DNA of 64,000 bases from Urechis unicinctus. Lineage: Eukaryota; Annelida; Polychaeta; Xenopneusta; Urechidae. Positions 25,836-40,756 of the stretch are shown here, piece after piece. The notes under the pieces were generated by a model. That model was not told where the DNA came from and ran no database searches. It was given only the letters and a program-made list of their open reading frames with translations. The position numbers and the translations under genes were made by a program. Position 1 is the stretch's first letter. Each line of letters begins with the position of its first letter. The stretch lies in contig CM067356.1 of the NCBI GenBank assembly GCA_034190875.2, positions 70,785,094-70,849,093 on the forward strand, in the 5' to 3' direction.

Positions 25836-26310
25836 CTGAAAAAAACCAAAAGTAAATCAGATACTGGCTAGTCAAATACATAACATTAAATATTATAATC
25901 TATGTTTAAGTACTCAACACAAACCAGCAATTCCTGTGAGATTGTTTTATATCACCCTCTACTAATAGACTAAATCATATTCGGTTTGAAATATTGACAT
26001 TGTCACTTCTAGCCGTGCACGACAAATTCCAAAACAAATTATCTTATAACTTGCGATTCGGTCGTATGATTCATAAGTGTCATTCTTTTATCTGTATACG
26101 ATCTACTATCAGAATATGGCACCAATTCAAAAGGAAGCACACCGTACTTCGATTTAAGTACGATCGCATCACTACGCCATTGTTTCAGAAAAATCATTCA
26201 ACAGTGGTGTTATTTATTAGCGATAGCTCATTAATATGCCATAGAATTTTGAATAACATATAATGTATCATTAGATGATATACTTGAAAATTAGAAAACA
26301 TAGACCTTAC

Positions 26311-26492
26311 CTCTGCCATGTTGATGTGTGTACAAAATTTAAACCATGAACGCAGAAAAACTTGAAGTCGCTGTCGAATAATGGAAGTGAAAACTCTTCT
26401 TGTGAAGGCCCAATATCGCCCACAACAACAGATTTGGTTTCAAATGTAGGCCATAATATATTTGCATAATTAAATCGTTCAAAGCCAATCAC
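26311..26492 (-). CDS. possible transposon exon A
   Basis: Open minus-strand frame of about 61 codons containing FKFFCVHGLNFVHTSTWQR. It ends at a near-consensus donor CAGAG/GTAAGG (26305-26315). There is no ATG at its start, since a stop precedes a GTG codon, so it is an internal exon or a decayed first exon. It lies close to the right TIR, as expected for the 5' part of a transposase gene read on the minus strand. The product is not recognised. Confidence 0.4.
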
Positions 26493-26549
26493 ATTTCAGA
26501 AAATAATGTCATAAAATGCAAAACAGCAGAGGGCGGTGGCACGACTATC

Positions 26550-26641
26550 ATGCGTACCTCAATCGAGGTGCGCCGTACTGGGAACGAGGTACGTACCTCG
26601 ATCGAGGTACGTACTTCGTTCTGCGGTCAGTCCGCGACCTG
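26550..26641 (-). repeat. right terminal inverted repeat with a perfect palindrome
   Basis: Reverse complement starts CAGGTCGCGGACTGACCGCA. It contains a perfect 26-bp palindrome at 26589-26614 (arms GTACGTACCTCGA). The left repeat has the same palindrome with one mismatch. Confidence 0.85.
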
Positions 26642-27000
26642 GTTATGTGGATCAAGCAAAGGTGAAATTTTAGTGAGTAGCGTTATGTTCAATGTTTGAG
26701 TAGGTCAATTTCATGTTTGGTTGCGTTTTCTGCTATTCTTATCAACTGTTTCATATAACTGATTTTGGCTTTAACTCTTGCTCCGCAATAACCCAGGATA
26801 TAGTTTTGTCAGCGATTCTTTAATTGAGTTTGTCGTCCCATAACCGAAAAATGTGTTTTTATGCGTCAGCGAGAAACCGGAGATATCCGGTAATACATTA
26901 AATTACCGTTCACCCAGCAGAGGACTTTGTCCATTGTGGTCTCAAACTATCTTCCGGACATTGCTATCTAACGGGTACCTAAGACAGCTGGCGAAAAATG
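26642..27000 (+). repeat. B block, old copy, right part
   Basis: Resumes the match to 32053-32270: 'gttatgtggatcaag', 'caactgtttcatataactg', 'ccaggatatagttttg' and 'gagtttgtcgtcc'. The match fades towards 27000. Only one tandem unit is present. Confidence 0.65.
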
Positions 27001-27334
27001 TTATGGTATAAGAACGTGTGATCCAACGGTGTGCGGTTGTTTCGTACACAGGTATTTCGTACACATGTCGTTTCGTACTTATATGGAAGTTTCGCAAACG
27101 CGACTGGGAGTTGCTGCGTACACTGAATGCTTCTTATTGTTATATTTTTCGAATTAATTCGTCCTGTTGTGTTATATCAGTGTTGTAGGTCATCTATTTT
27201 TCGTAATTCATTTTTATGTGAGTTATCGAGATGTTACGTCTTACCTTGCGAGGGAGAACCGCCAAGCCATGAACCAGTCATGGGACAACTCGGCTTACAG
27301 TTAAGTCGGCAACAAGTCAATTCGGCATCGCGGG
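27001..27334. other. spacer with short 'tttcgtac' repeats
   Basis: 'tttcgtac' occurs three times at intervals of roughly 16-17 bp around 27037-27085. The rest shows nothing, and the 90-codon frame at 27127-27399 runs across the duplication boundary and is not conserved. Confidence 0.4.
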
Positions 27335-27470
27335 AAATTGGAGCAGAAGTGAAAGCTGTGTTCGACTATTCTGTGGAGTGTCATACATTGTATAGATAAC
27401 TTGCAATTGATGAATAGTAATTGGATTTGCTCTTTATACTTAAGATCGGCATTCTCACACACGGTTGTTT

Positions 27471-27541
27471 AAGTAAGAGAAAGAGAGCAAGAGATAGAGA
27501 AAGAGAGAGAGCGACAGAGACAGAGACAGACAGAGAGATAG
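27471..27541. repeat. (GA)n / (GACA)n purine microsatellite
   Basis: GAGA and GACAGA units on the plus strand. The twin at 54465-54527 has a different unit mix and length. Confidence 0.9.
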
Positions 27542-28566
27542 CTATGTGTACAATTCAATTGCCAACGATTAAAGGTCTACTTGAGTAATACTTTTCAGGC
27601 CAATCACATTAAGCAGGAATAAGCGAAGGGAGCATCAGTGCACCGACAATGACTAGAACTTGTATATGAGACATTGAGAAGGATATGGATTAAATAAACG
27701 AAGCCTTATTGGACATAATGCATGTTATAACGATAACTCGCTTCATTAAGCCTTAGCACAAGGCTCATATTTGTTATTTAATGGTGATCAATAAAGTCTG
27801 TGATGTGTACATGGCGTGTATAGCGTCTATAGGCCTGCACGAAGCGAAACCCCAAAACTGGACCATTCTATTTCATGCATTATGGTTCCAGCAGCGGGCC
27901 ATCTTATTTATCACATAAACCGTGTTAATTGTCGAATGATATCTAAATATTTGGATATTGATTAAACACTAACTTGCGTTCCTATAACCTACGCTATTCA
28001 TTATCGTAACACTAAGAAGTGTTAGTAAGAGATATCACAATATTTCCACCCAAGTGCAAATGCACAAGCTGATTGATGCACTTTGCGGGATAAAAATATC
28101 ACACTGCCCAATGACGGCTACATCGTTTCATAAGGCCTATGGCTGTAAAGGGGTCGTATATTTCCATTGATTTGTTCTTAAATAAGCATAATAATGGATC
28201 ATTGACTATCTTACGCACGGCCTGTCTTATATGTTGCAATCCCCAAAGCTAAGAATGGTTGCTTACCACGATACTTTGTCTGTCACCCACTCTAACAGCT
28301 CTATGCGGCACTGTAATAAATTCACAGTCATGGTGACAAATTATAACGCATCACCGATAGCTCTTAACCATCAAGCCGTGAAAGTCACCTGTATATCAGC
28401 AAACAAAGCGTGCGAAAAATATTAAGCAATTCTAGAACAAATTTTAGTGAAACATGCGTTGCTAATAAAACAGAGCCAATGATATATCGACTGAACCGTT
28501 ATTCTTCAACTTCCACAAGGCGAAGAAGGCTTGTTACCTTAGTCATCATGATATGTAGCACACTAT

Positions 28567-31767
<3,201 letters not shown>

Positions 31768-31949
31768 CAGTCACTGTGGGATCCATGTAATTATCATTAT
31801 GTTTTCATTGGAATATATGAGACGTTCCAAGACGTTTCTTAAAACATTCTTCGTCACTTGTTCAACAAAACTATGGAGGAAGCAATTTCGTTTGTTCTAT
31901 TTTTAAACTCTATTAACGGTACAATCGGATTTAGTCACATACCAATTAG

Positions 31950-34610
31950 GGGCGACCATTCCAATGTGACTAAATGAATCAATCCGCTTGATAGACATGG
32001 TGAATCATTTACATCAATATCAATTAAAAGTGCAGGATACTTAAGGATTAGTTATGTGGATCAAGTCAAAATGCAATGTTATAAAGTAGCCGTTTGCACA
32101 ATGTTTGATTACATAAATTTTATGTAAGCTTGAGTTTTTGCTTATTCAAATCAGCTGTTTCACATAACTGTTGATTTAGTCACTAACTTTCAAAGCGTCT
32201 TGCTCAGTAAACACCGGGATATAGCTTTGACAGTGCTTCTTCGAATTTGTCGTCCTTTAGACCGGAATGAATTATGATGGGTTATGAAAGAAGGTGCAAT
32301 TATACCTCGCCTGCTGTTTATTACCCGGCGACAATTTCCGGAAACGATGGAGATGCTTCGCCCAAAGAGCTCATACATAACTCGATCACTAACTCTAACT
32401 TTATGAAACGGGTGAAAGCCCACTTATTATTCAATGCTTATGATTTATTCCATCGACTGTTGATTTAATCACTAACTTTCAAAGCGTCTTGCTCAGTAAA
32501 ATCCAGGATATAGTTTTGGCAGTGCTTCTGTACTTGTCGAATTTGTCGTCCCTTAGGCCGGACAATCTAGTGGAATGATTTATGATGGGTCATGAAAGAA
32601 GGTGCAATTATACCTCGCCTGCTGTTTATTACCTGGCGACAATTTCCGGAAACAGGTTTCTATGGGTGAATCCACCTAACTTTCTTATTTATTCAGCCGA
32701 CGTCATTGACTGGTTGAATTTGAAAGTCCATGGTAACCACTAAAAAATATTTTGGCGTGATCCAGCTCTGTCAGTCGATAGAATGCTTCACCCAATGAGC
32801 TCATAAACAACTAGATAACTTTCTATTGCTTTATGAGACGGAAGAAAGCCCACTTATTGTTCAATGCTTAGGATTCATTCCGTCGACTATGAGCGGATGC
32901 AGGTGCCATGGAAGTACACATAATATATGGTATCGTCTTCTATCATTGGAGCGGGATTTATCTAGCACATTGTGGATAATAGTCGGGTCTTGGCGGTGGA
33001 TAAAATGCCAACTACTTCATCACCTGAGTATTGCTTGTTTAGCTACAAAGTACATGACGCTATGCAGCTATCTACAATAGGGATCGTATTTCACCGTGAG
33101 ACGAGTGGTCTACACCACCATCCTACCAGGTTTATGATGGTAGTTACTTTATGTGAGGACAACATTGTCTTAGCTATTCTCAAATGCCGTTGTATAGAGA
33201 CAATTGAATGTTGAGACCATGGCACTGCTAAGGGCAACAAATTACAAATGATCACATTTAAAAAAAACATTGTCTAATGGTTATAATATGAGTCGTGAAT
33301 CATGCCTTGTTGCAAAATGCTTGAGGACACCACGAGCACTATACATGTACTTAATTGAAGATGGGCAATAGGTGGTGGTCCATGAACGCTTATTATAACC
33401 AACGGTATTAATTGATGACCATATAATTTCGTTCAGCAAAGTACACGTTAACCATGAACCCATAGTCCCTTTAATCTGTAAATATCCATTGCCTGCGAAC
33501 TGCGACCCTAATTGATGAACAGCGCCATAGCCAGTTTCAGTAATTGACAGTGCCAAAATATAAAACAATGTTATGAACTTGGTACAACGTCGATGACATC
33601 ACTTTTGTGCCTTAATGAACAACTCATGGGAACCCTTCAGCCGGGTTGTATATGTGTAATATTGTCTAGATTATCAATCAGTCGGGGTAAAAATAAATGT
33701 CCATTTTATGTCGGTTATTGCACTGGCTGTATCGTGCTGTTGACTGCACTCGTCTGTTGATAACTACTTATGCTCACAAGGTCTAATGCGCTACAAAGCA
33801 AAAACCAGTATCTTATGCTTGGTACTTAACAAGCCTACTGAATTGGGGTTGGATGTTCAATTACCCAGGGTTTCAACTTGCATGCGTTTCTTAAGGGATG
33901 AGATTGGAACCACGCGGGCGTTTAACATTAACATTTTCTCGGCTGACAGTGAATGTAGGGCTATGTATGAGCTGTGCAAGTCTTAACTCTTAGATTCTTG
34001 CGCTTCACAATGAATCATTATATTATTTAATTATGCCGCACGGCAGTATTTGATTACAACCTGGTCGATTCCAATAAAATTGGTTAATTTACTACATATT
34101 CAGCGAACCAGACGTACATGGCACAAATGCGAGCTTGTTCACGCTAAAATATTCTCACAAGGTTTTTCCTTTATATGCAGTTCATTTTTTATGTAGTAAA
34201 TCTAAACATCCATACAGACAGATTTATATTTAGACTTCGTCCACTCTTAATGGTAAGTAATGCCTGGTATGACTAATTAAGGTAAGTAAAAGCTCCATAT
34301 ATGTGTTGCTTGATGTATACCGAACAGAGAATTAGGTACGCAGACGATAACAATGCTAGCTATGCAATGCACTTATAATTCAGTGAGTCATTTATAATAT
34401 TCAAACCACCATTAATTTGGGATTTGGAATAACGTATCGTGGCATAGTTAAGTAACACCCCTCAAGCCTTCTCTCAATGGCTTCGTAGCACTTTCCGTGG
34501 GCTATAATGTACCTAGTGAAAATTACATCGGCTAAAGGCATACGGGGCTGTTGTCATGGAATCCCATTTTCCCGAGCACTTTCATCTTGTCAAGGGCAGC
34601 GAGTTGAGAT
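31950..34610 (+). repeat. B block in copy 1
   Basis: Old relative of 1780-5070 (inverted) and of 23640-27000 (interrupted by the transposon). It has no coding gene that I support. The frames at 32190-32423, 32826-33214 and 33281-33568 are the same in copy 2 only because the duplication is young. Confidence 0.7.
32168..32885 (+). repeat. two-unit internal tandem duplication of the B block
   Basis: Unit 1 is 32168-32456 and unit 2 is 32457 to about 32885. Both start 'ctgttgattta' and contain 'tcaaagcgtcttgctcagta', 'gaaagaaggtgcaattatac' and 'gcccacttatt'. Unit 1 lacks about 140 bp of the middle of unit 2. The older relatives have a single unit. Confidence 0.85.
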
Positions 34611-34999
34611 ATACTGCAATATCCAGAGAAATATATCTGCGATATAACAGATTTTAGAATCTAAGAGGTTTACTGAACATCTTAGTGTGTTTGATTACAT
34701 GCTGAAGTCGAGGAGTGAATTTACGACCATGCAACCTAATGTGGAAGGCATTACACACCATAACCTTTTATTGGCACTATCGCTGCCAACGAGTTGTCAC
34801 GGCTGCAAAGAGGCCTAGTGCCTGCTACATTTAATGGCAACAATCCCTGAAATTGCTAGGTTCTAATGAGTACTCTTATTACCAACGGAGCTATCTATTT
34901 AAACTAGAACCGTTTTTTCCTGAAATCTCCCTCCTGTGTTGCACATGTAAAAAAAAATCTGCTAGCATGCCAGTATGGTCCATTGCCGCAAAATGTTGC
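34611..34999. other. duplicated non-coding spacer
   Basis: Shared with copy 2 (about 58390-58780). No gene seen. It ends at the microsatellite whose content differs between copies. Confidence 0.5.
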
Positions 35000-35362
<363 letters not shown>

Positions 35363-37369
35363 AATGCACACTTCATCACACTTCTGCTTTCCCGTAACGA
35401 CTTCCGGTAAATCAGGTTTTTACCACTAATAGAGTCAGTACTAGTTGTGCTAATTATTGTCAATACTGCTATGTGATTTTCCAAAACGTTGCTATGGAAA
35501 TGAAAGTGAGTTGAAATGGTCTTCTTGATAGGCCACACAGGTACTTTCCCGGCATATGGCTCTGAATTTAAACAGCCAAAAGTTTACATAGTTTCTGAAA
35601 TATTTCCACTTGGGTATCTGATAATTGCATTGTACAGTGATAGAATATGGTTGCTCATTACAAACATATTTTTATCGAGGCAGTTATTGCTATGAGGGCA
35701 AAGAAATACGTTGATGCATTGAAAACGGAAAAAAAACACATTGCTGTCGTTTTGTCGGTAAATTCTGAATACACATGCAGTGAAAACGAGGGAAGTCTAA
35801 TCAGCATAGCTGATGTGAAGTACATAAGGCTGATTTTTTTGCTTCGATTAATTTTGTTATTCTGAAAATATCATTTGCAGTCGTATTTGTGCGGTTCCTC
35901 TTCGGCCTCAAATGTTTTCTGATGATAGAACACACTGGTTAATCAGCAGGCTGCCAGCGGCAAACGAATTTGCCTCGACGATCGATTCGCCGCCTGCGAA
36001 AAAATATCCTCTAGCAAAGGGGGCTCAGCAAATATAGATATATATTACGGTTATAATGTATAATTGAATACATAATGATTTGGTATGTCTTTCAGCTTCA
36101 TTTTCAGCCTTAGTACTTGTTATCTAATAATGAGATTCTAACAGACGCTCGCAATGCAACGTGTCTTAATGAGGCGTGAATGTGGCGCCAGATACACCAG
36201 TTCGTAAAACCGTTACCGTGGAAATAAGAGCGAGTGGGGTTGGTCTTCGTGATAGGTGTCATAGTTACTTTCCCGGCATATGGCTCTGAATGGAAACGTG
36301 ACAAAAGATAACATAGTTTCTGAAACGTCGGGTATCTGATAAATGCAGGGGAACTTGATATAACATGGGTGTTCATTGCAGTTCAGGTTGGTAATCCATG
36401 CAGCAGCGATCCATCATCTATCACCGTAACTACATCATATGTTATGTGAACCATGCTCTTCAGGTACTTGGACTTGGACAGGTAATCATGGACAAGCAAA
36501 TGAAACGTCAATGTAGGATCAAAGTCTCGGATTTGATCCGCTATATGGAAAATGAATTATGGCGAAATGAATCAAATTAGCTCGAACAGTGATTGTAAAA
36601 CTTAAGCACTCATTCTTCCAAGAGATTTTTAATTGCCAATGTATGGCAGTAAGTAAATCGGGCATGCATAAATTAAGTTATTTTTTCCTATAGGACGGCA
36701 GATGCACCTTGCAATAGGACGAGCCATAACATATCTACTATGTACATATATCATGGTACTATTGGCTAAATTGATGAATTGCTGATAGATCACGAGAACT
36801 GAACCCCTCAGCTGCTTAACACTTACAAAGCAATTAATATCAACCTCAACGAGCTAGTTATGACATGTTGTTAAGGAGTATTAAATACTAAAATGTAATC
36901 ACGTTTGATTGTCGTTTGGGTTAGCTTATGATTGTTACAAACCTTCACGATAGAGTTTAAAATGTGTATAATATCAAATACCACCATCATTCTCGCGCAC
37001 ACAATAGTGATCATAACGTTTTGAGTCATTATTGATGATAACTGAACCCAATCTACGTTGGGTCCAAAACTAAAAGCTTCCCCCACTGTCCTGTCTAACT
37101 GGTCAACGGAGGTCAAACGGTTAAGATCCTTTGAGTTAATTATGCATAAGACGCTCCATGCATGACTAATATATTCGATCATATACTTTTACTAATTCCA
37201 CATGAATCTTCAGCCGGAATAATTTGCACTGTTAGTTATTCATACACTAACGGTCCACACATTTGGTCCGTGTTTATCGTGTTACAAACCACTTCTTTGA
37301 ATCAAACAACACCGACATACTTATTCCGACGCGTAAGTGACTAATTGAACCTTCATTTTAATACGAAAA
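35363..37369 (+). repeat. D block with an old internal direct repeat
   Basis: The part 35430-35655 resembles 36105-36385; both contain 'actttcccggcatatggctctgaat' in part and 'acatagtttctgaaa'. The period is about 710 bp. Copy 2 has lost most of the first unit. No gene is supported; the open frames at 36398-36580 and 37162-37344 are simply shared with copy 2. Confidence 0.6.
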
Positions 37370-38365
37370 AAGGCCGGCAACTGTGCTCGGCAAGGGCGGC
37401 AATCAGTAACCCGTAAACATCGATTGGGCAATATTCGCAGGTATCACACACTCACGCTTATATTAGACACACAGCAAAAAACGGGTTGTCATGGCTTCTG
37501 AACCATATAGAGCGAATCACTATTATTGTTTCGTTTAATCAGAGACGTGCCTGACATGATAAAGTGGAATTATCCTTTTTGATTATGGAACTCAGGCTAT
37601 CGATGCCTCATGACGTAGACACGCATATGTAATGAGAAACTTCAATGAATCTCACTGAAAAAGTAGTCATTAGCTATTTTGTGAGTCAGTCTGCCCGTGC
37701 TATCGTCGTGTAGCATTCAAAGTGGTACAATATTGACATTACTGTAGGCATAGAACGTTAGATCAGAATTGGGTGTCACGTCATACTCTTTTAGACGTTC
37801 AACAATTTAAGACAGCATACACTAACACTTATTGCTTATTTGAATGGTCCTGCAAGTGTCACATTAACAGATAACAGAAAAAAAATGTGTGATGTGTCTC
37901 TTATGATTTAATGTTGTTTGAACGAATTTGCATTGTGCTGATGAACTAGGCGGATTCTGAGATAATATGTTTTTATACATGGCTCGTATGTAGTTACATG
38001 CATAATAAGCATAGATTGTTCATTTTCTGCCATGCGTTATTGATCTTCATATATGATATCCGTTGTTTCAGGCCTGTTGTTGTGATTACCAGTCACTGGA
38101 AGGTCCATAGTGGTGACCAGGGTATTTGATCGGTAGTATTGCTTCAGTTGGCGCAGTATTTACTTTGCATTATTGTAGCCTCGTTTGTTGTGTCTAAGGT
38201 AAAAACATATTAATGAAAAATACTTTCCGACGACTTAGATAAAGAAATGACATTACAATACCCAGCTCTAACTTAGGCCGAATGCGCTGAAAACATCCTA
38301 CTGAGGTTGCCTTGCTTTCTCTTATACGGCGATCCCTGTAACCGAGTTGACTATTTGTAAATACA
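37370..38365 (+). repeat. E block in copy 1
   Basis: Old relative of 12430-13890, recent twin of about 61033-62045. It lacks 23 bp near 37909 that both the old relative and copy 2 retain. Confidence 0.75.
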
Positions 38366-40060
38366 CCAAAAGAGTCGCTAAATTAACGCATGGAAACGAT
38401 GCACCTTGTTTGAAACTCTGGATTATAAGTACTGCTTTAAGTCACATGTAACAATACATATGAATTACTGATAAATATGACAGCATGATCAAAGATTAGA
38501 TGTTGTCAAATAAGAGCACGCCTCAGGCTATGAGTATAGATAAATATTCCGACAATCGGATACGTTATGACGGTTCATTGGACATTACTGCCTTTTAACA
38601 CAGTAAATCGCGCGCTCTATCTAGTGTGGTCAGGAACTCTAGTGGACAGAATACTGGAGCATTTTGATATATGAATTGTTTTTAATTTACTATGGAAGAG
38701 GAACTACTATAAAGTGGAAGTAATGCGTGAGGTAGCGACATTGAATATGTTTTCATTTGCTACAGCGCCCTGATGATAACGTGTACTCGGTTGTGTTACG
38801 ATCAGCACTTCATCACCGAATTAAAATGCTGGACGAAAGAAGAGCATTGCTCAAGCCGCTGTTACATCTGTTATGTCCGTGTAGGTGTACCAAAATCCAG
38901 TCGAGAAAAATCTGTTTTAGTTTACTAAGGGTTTACTATGGAAGTTAAGTGCATAAAACTAAAGCCAGGTACGCATATTTTAACGATTTTGTATATGTTT
39001 TGTCTGCTACCGCGCCTTGAGTATTAATTGCACTTAGTTATGGTACAATTTGCTCTTCATCACCGAAATAACGTAACGGAGCATAATAGAGCCTGCTCAA
39101 ACCGCAGTTACATCTATTATGTATGTGTATGTGTTCCGAAATCCAGTCACGATTTAACTGACTGGATAACGCGTATTAAAAGCCAATGCCTGAACGTGAG
39201 CGTTTATTTTAGTTATACGTATGTAGATCATAAGCTGTTAAACTAAGCAACCCTTGAATTCGGAATAGAAGTGAAAAGCTAGGTTCGATTATTTCATGGG
39301 GTTCCATACACCGTGCTGTTATGTTGCATTGGATGATTAGTAATCAATAGTACATAAATTTGCTCGGATTTGATGTTTACACCTGCGATCGATTGCCATA
39401 TGGATATTCATGTATATAGTTCAATTTCCATGGAGGTATGATCTACAATAATAATATAATCCAATTCCGTCATTTTAGTTGACAGAATTGATTGAAATCG
39501 TGTTAAAGTCTGCAATGTCTCCATAAGCTTTGATCGTCTATTGCATTGTCCACCAATAAAAACCCGATTTGGATACAAAATGCTTAGAGCTTTGGGCCAC
39601 CTCCTGTTCTTCCTACTGTACTATTTAGTACTGGGGTCATAGTGTTGGCGTCGAAACATATTAGGCAGGAATATGCAAAGGGAGCGTTTGTGTGCTGATA
39701 ATATCCAGAATTGTACCGCCATGTGTGTACATGAGATTTTGAGAAGAATAAGGATGGCATTTATGGAACTTGATTGGGCATCATGCGAGTAGTCACGATA
39801 ACTCACCGTAATATGCATAACGGCACCACGTAAAACCCAAACAATACACCATGTTGTTTCATGCGTTACGATTTTAAGATTGGGCGATCCTATATACCAC
39901 AGATACCGCACTAAGGATTGTCGTTTCAATATTCTTACAATAATATGAAACGGGGATATGGTTTTGCCTTAATTGCATCTCTAAAGCTTGATCTAGTACC
40001 TCGTCCAATTGCGTTATACGTAAATGGATTAGGTAAGCGGTCGGCCTTTCATGAAAAACA
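38366..40060 (+). repeat. F block in copy 1
   Basis: Old relative of 16980-18905 and 50630-51500. It contains two tandem units of roughly 245 bp (38740-38960 and 38985-39180) with 'cttcatcaccgaa' in each. The start of the duplicated region itself (27335-27650) is also an F-type sequence ('gaagtgaaagct', 'attaagcaggaataagcgaag'). Confidence 0.7.
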
Positions 40061-40274
40061 GAAACTAAAAATGCATATAAAAAAGGCATATATATGCTTT
40101 GTTAGTTCCATGACAAATCCAAATAATCCTGAACGCAATCTTGTAGGCAATTGACATAGCTTTCACTTACAGGCTGTGTTGCGAAGTAATAGTTGTCGTA
40201 TTTGTCTCGTTTGACCGAAAAACATAACCCAAACATTCGCAAAGAAGGAAACAAAGTAGTACATTTATATAAAT

Positions 40275-40463
<189 letters not shown>

Positions 40464-40476
40464 ATCATTGTTTTTT

Positions 40477-40756
40477 TGTAGCGCTATATCTCCATTTATG
40501 TATTGAGCAAGAATGGCGTATCCAGATACGTTTATTGGGCTTTGGTGCTTTTATGATAAAATCTAGGGTCGACTTCCGTGATATGGCACATCATATTCGA
40601 TACCTGTACATTCCCTATGGTTTCATTCTGGCCTACAGGGCTGAGCACTTTCAGTTCGCTTTGTACAAAGGTGTCAGCAGGATAGAACAGTCGATAACCG
40701 TCACGAAAAACCGTATTTGTAGAACCTTGTCCATACCAGGATGTTTGAACTTATAA
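40477..40756 (+). CDS. possible terminal exon of an unrecognised gene
   Basis: A strong acceptor-like run, TTGTTTTTTTGTAG, ends at 40481. It is followed by about 90 open codons to a stop at 40756. The peptide includes WRIQIRLLGFGAFMIKSR, then DFRDMAHHIRYLYIPYGF and ends SIPGCLNL. Base composition is richer in GC than the flanks and is not simple repeat. It lies directly after the microsatellite, outside the part of the duplication visible here. I do not recognise a family and found no upstream exon or polyadenylation signal, so it may be chance. Confidence 0.3.

Larger units (their letters stand above)
23787..26641. mobile_element. DNA transposon with long TIRs and 5-bp target duplication, family unassigned
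   Basis: The 2855-bp element has ends that are near-perfect inverted repeats of about 90 bp, both starting CAGGTC. It is flanked by GTTAT duplications, and the related uninterrupted B block at about 32052 shows the empty site. This establishes a cut-and-paste element that arrived after the B blocks diverged. Inside, the minus strand has exon-like pieces with good splice signals (26311-26492 and onward from 25835) but no catalytic DDE/D motif that I recognise. The CAGGTC ends do not match the termini I know for hAT, piggyBac, Tc1/mariner, Transib or CACTA elements. The 5-bp duplication recalls Transib, but the end sequence does not. It is probably no longer active, because stop codons interrupt the inferred exons. 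Confidence 0.85.

Noticed and set aside
23787-26641. Assigning the transposon to Transib, hAT or P
   Set aside because: The 5-bp duplication excludes 8-bp families, and the CAGGTC ends do not fit Transib termini; no catalytic motif was recognised.
32190-33568. Frames perfectly kept between copy 1 and copy 2 (also 36110-36580, 37162-37344, 38757-39246 and 39621-40154)
   Set aside because: The duplication is so young that all DNA is kept. In the older relatives these frames are broken or changed at coding positions without bias to silent sites.
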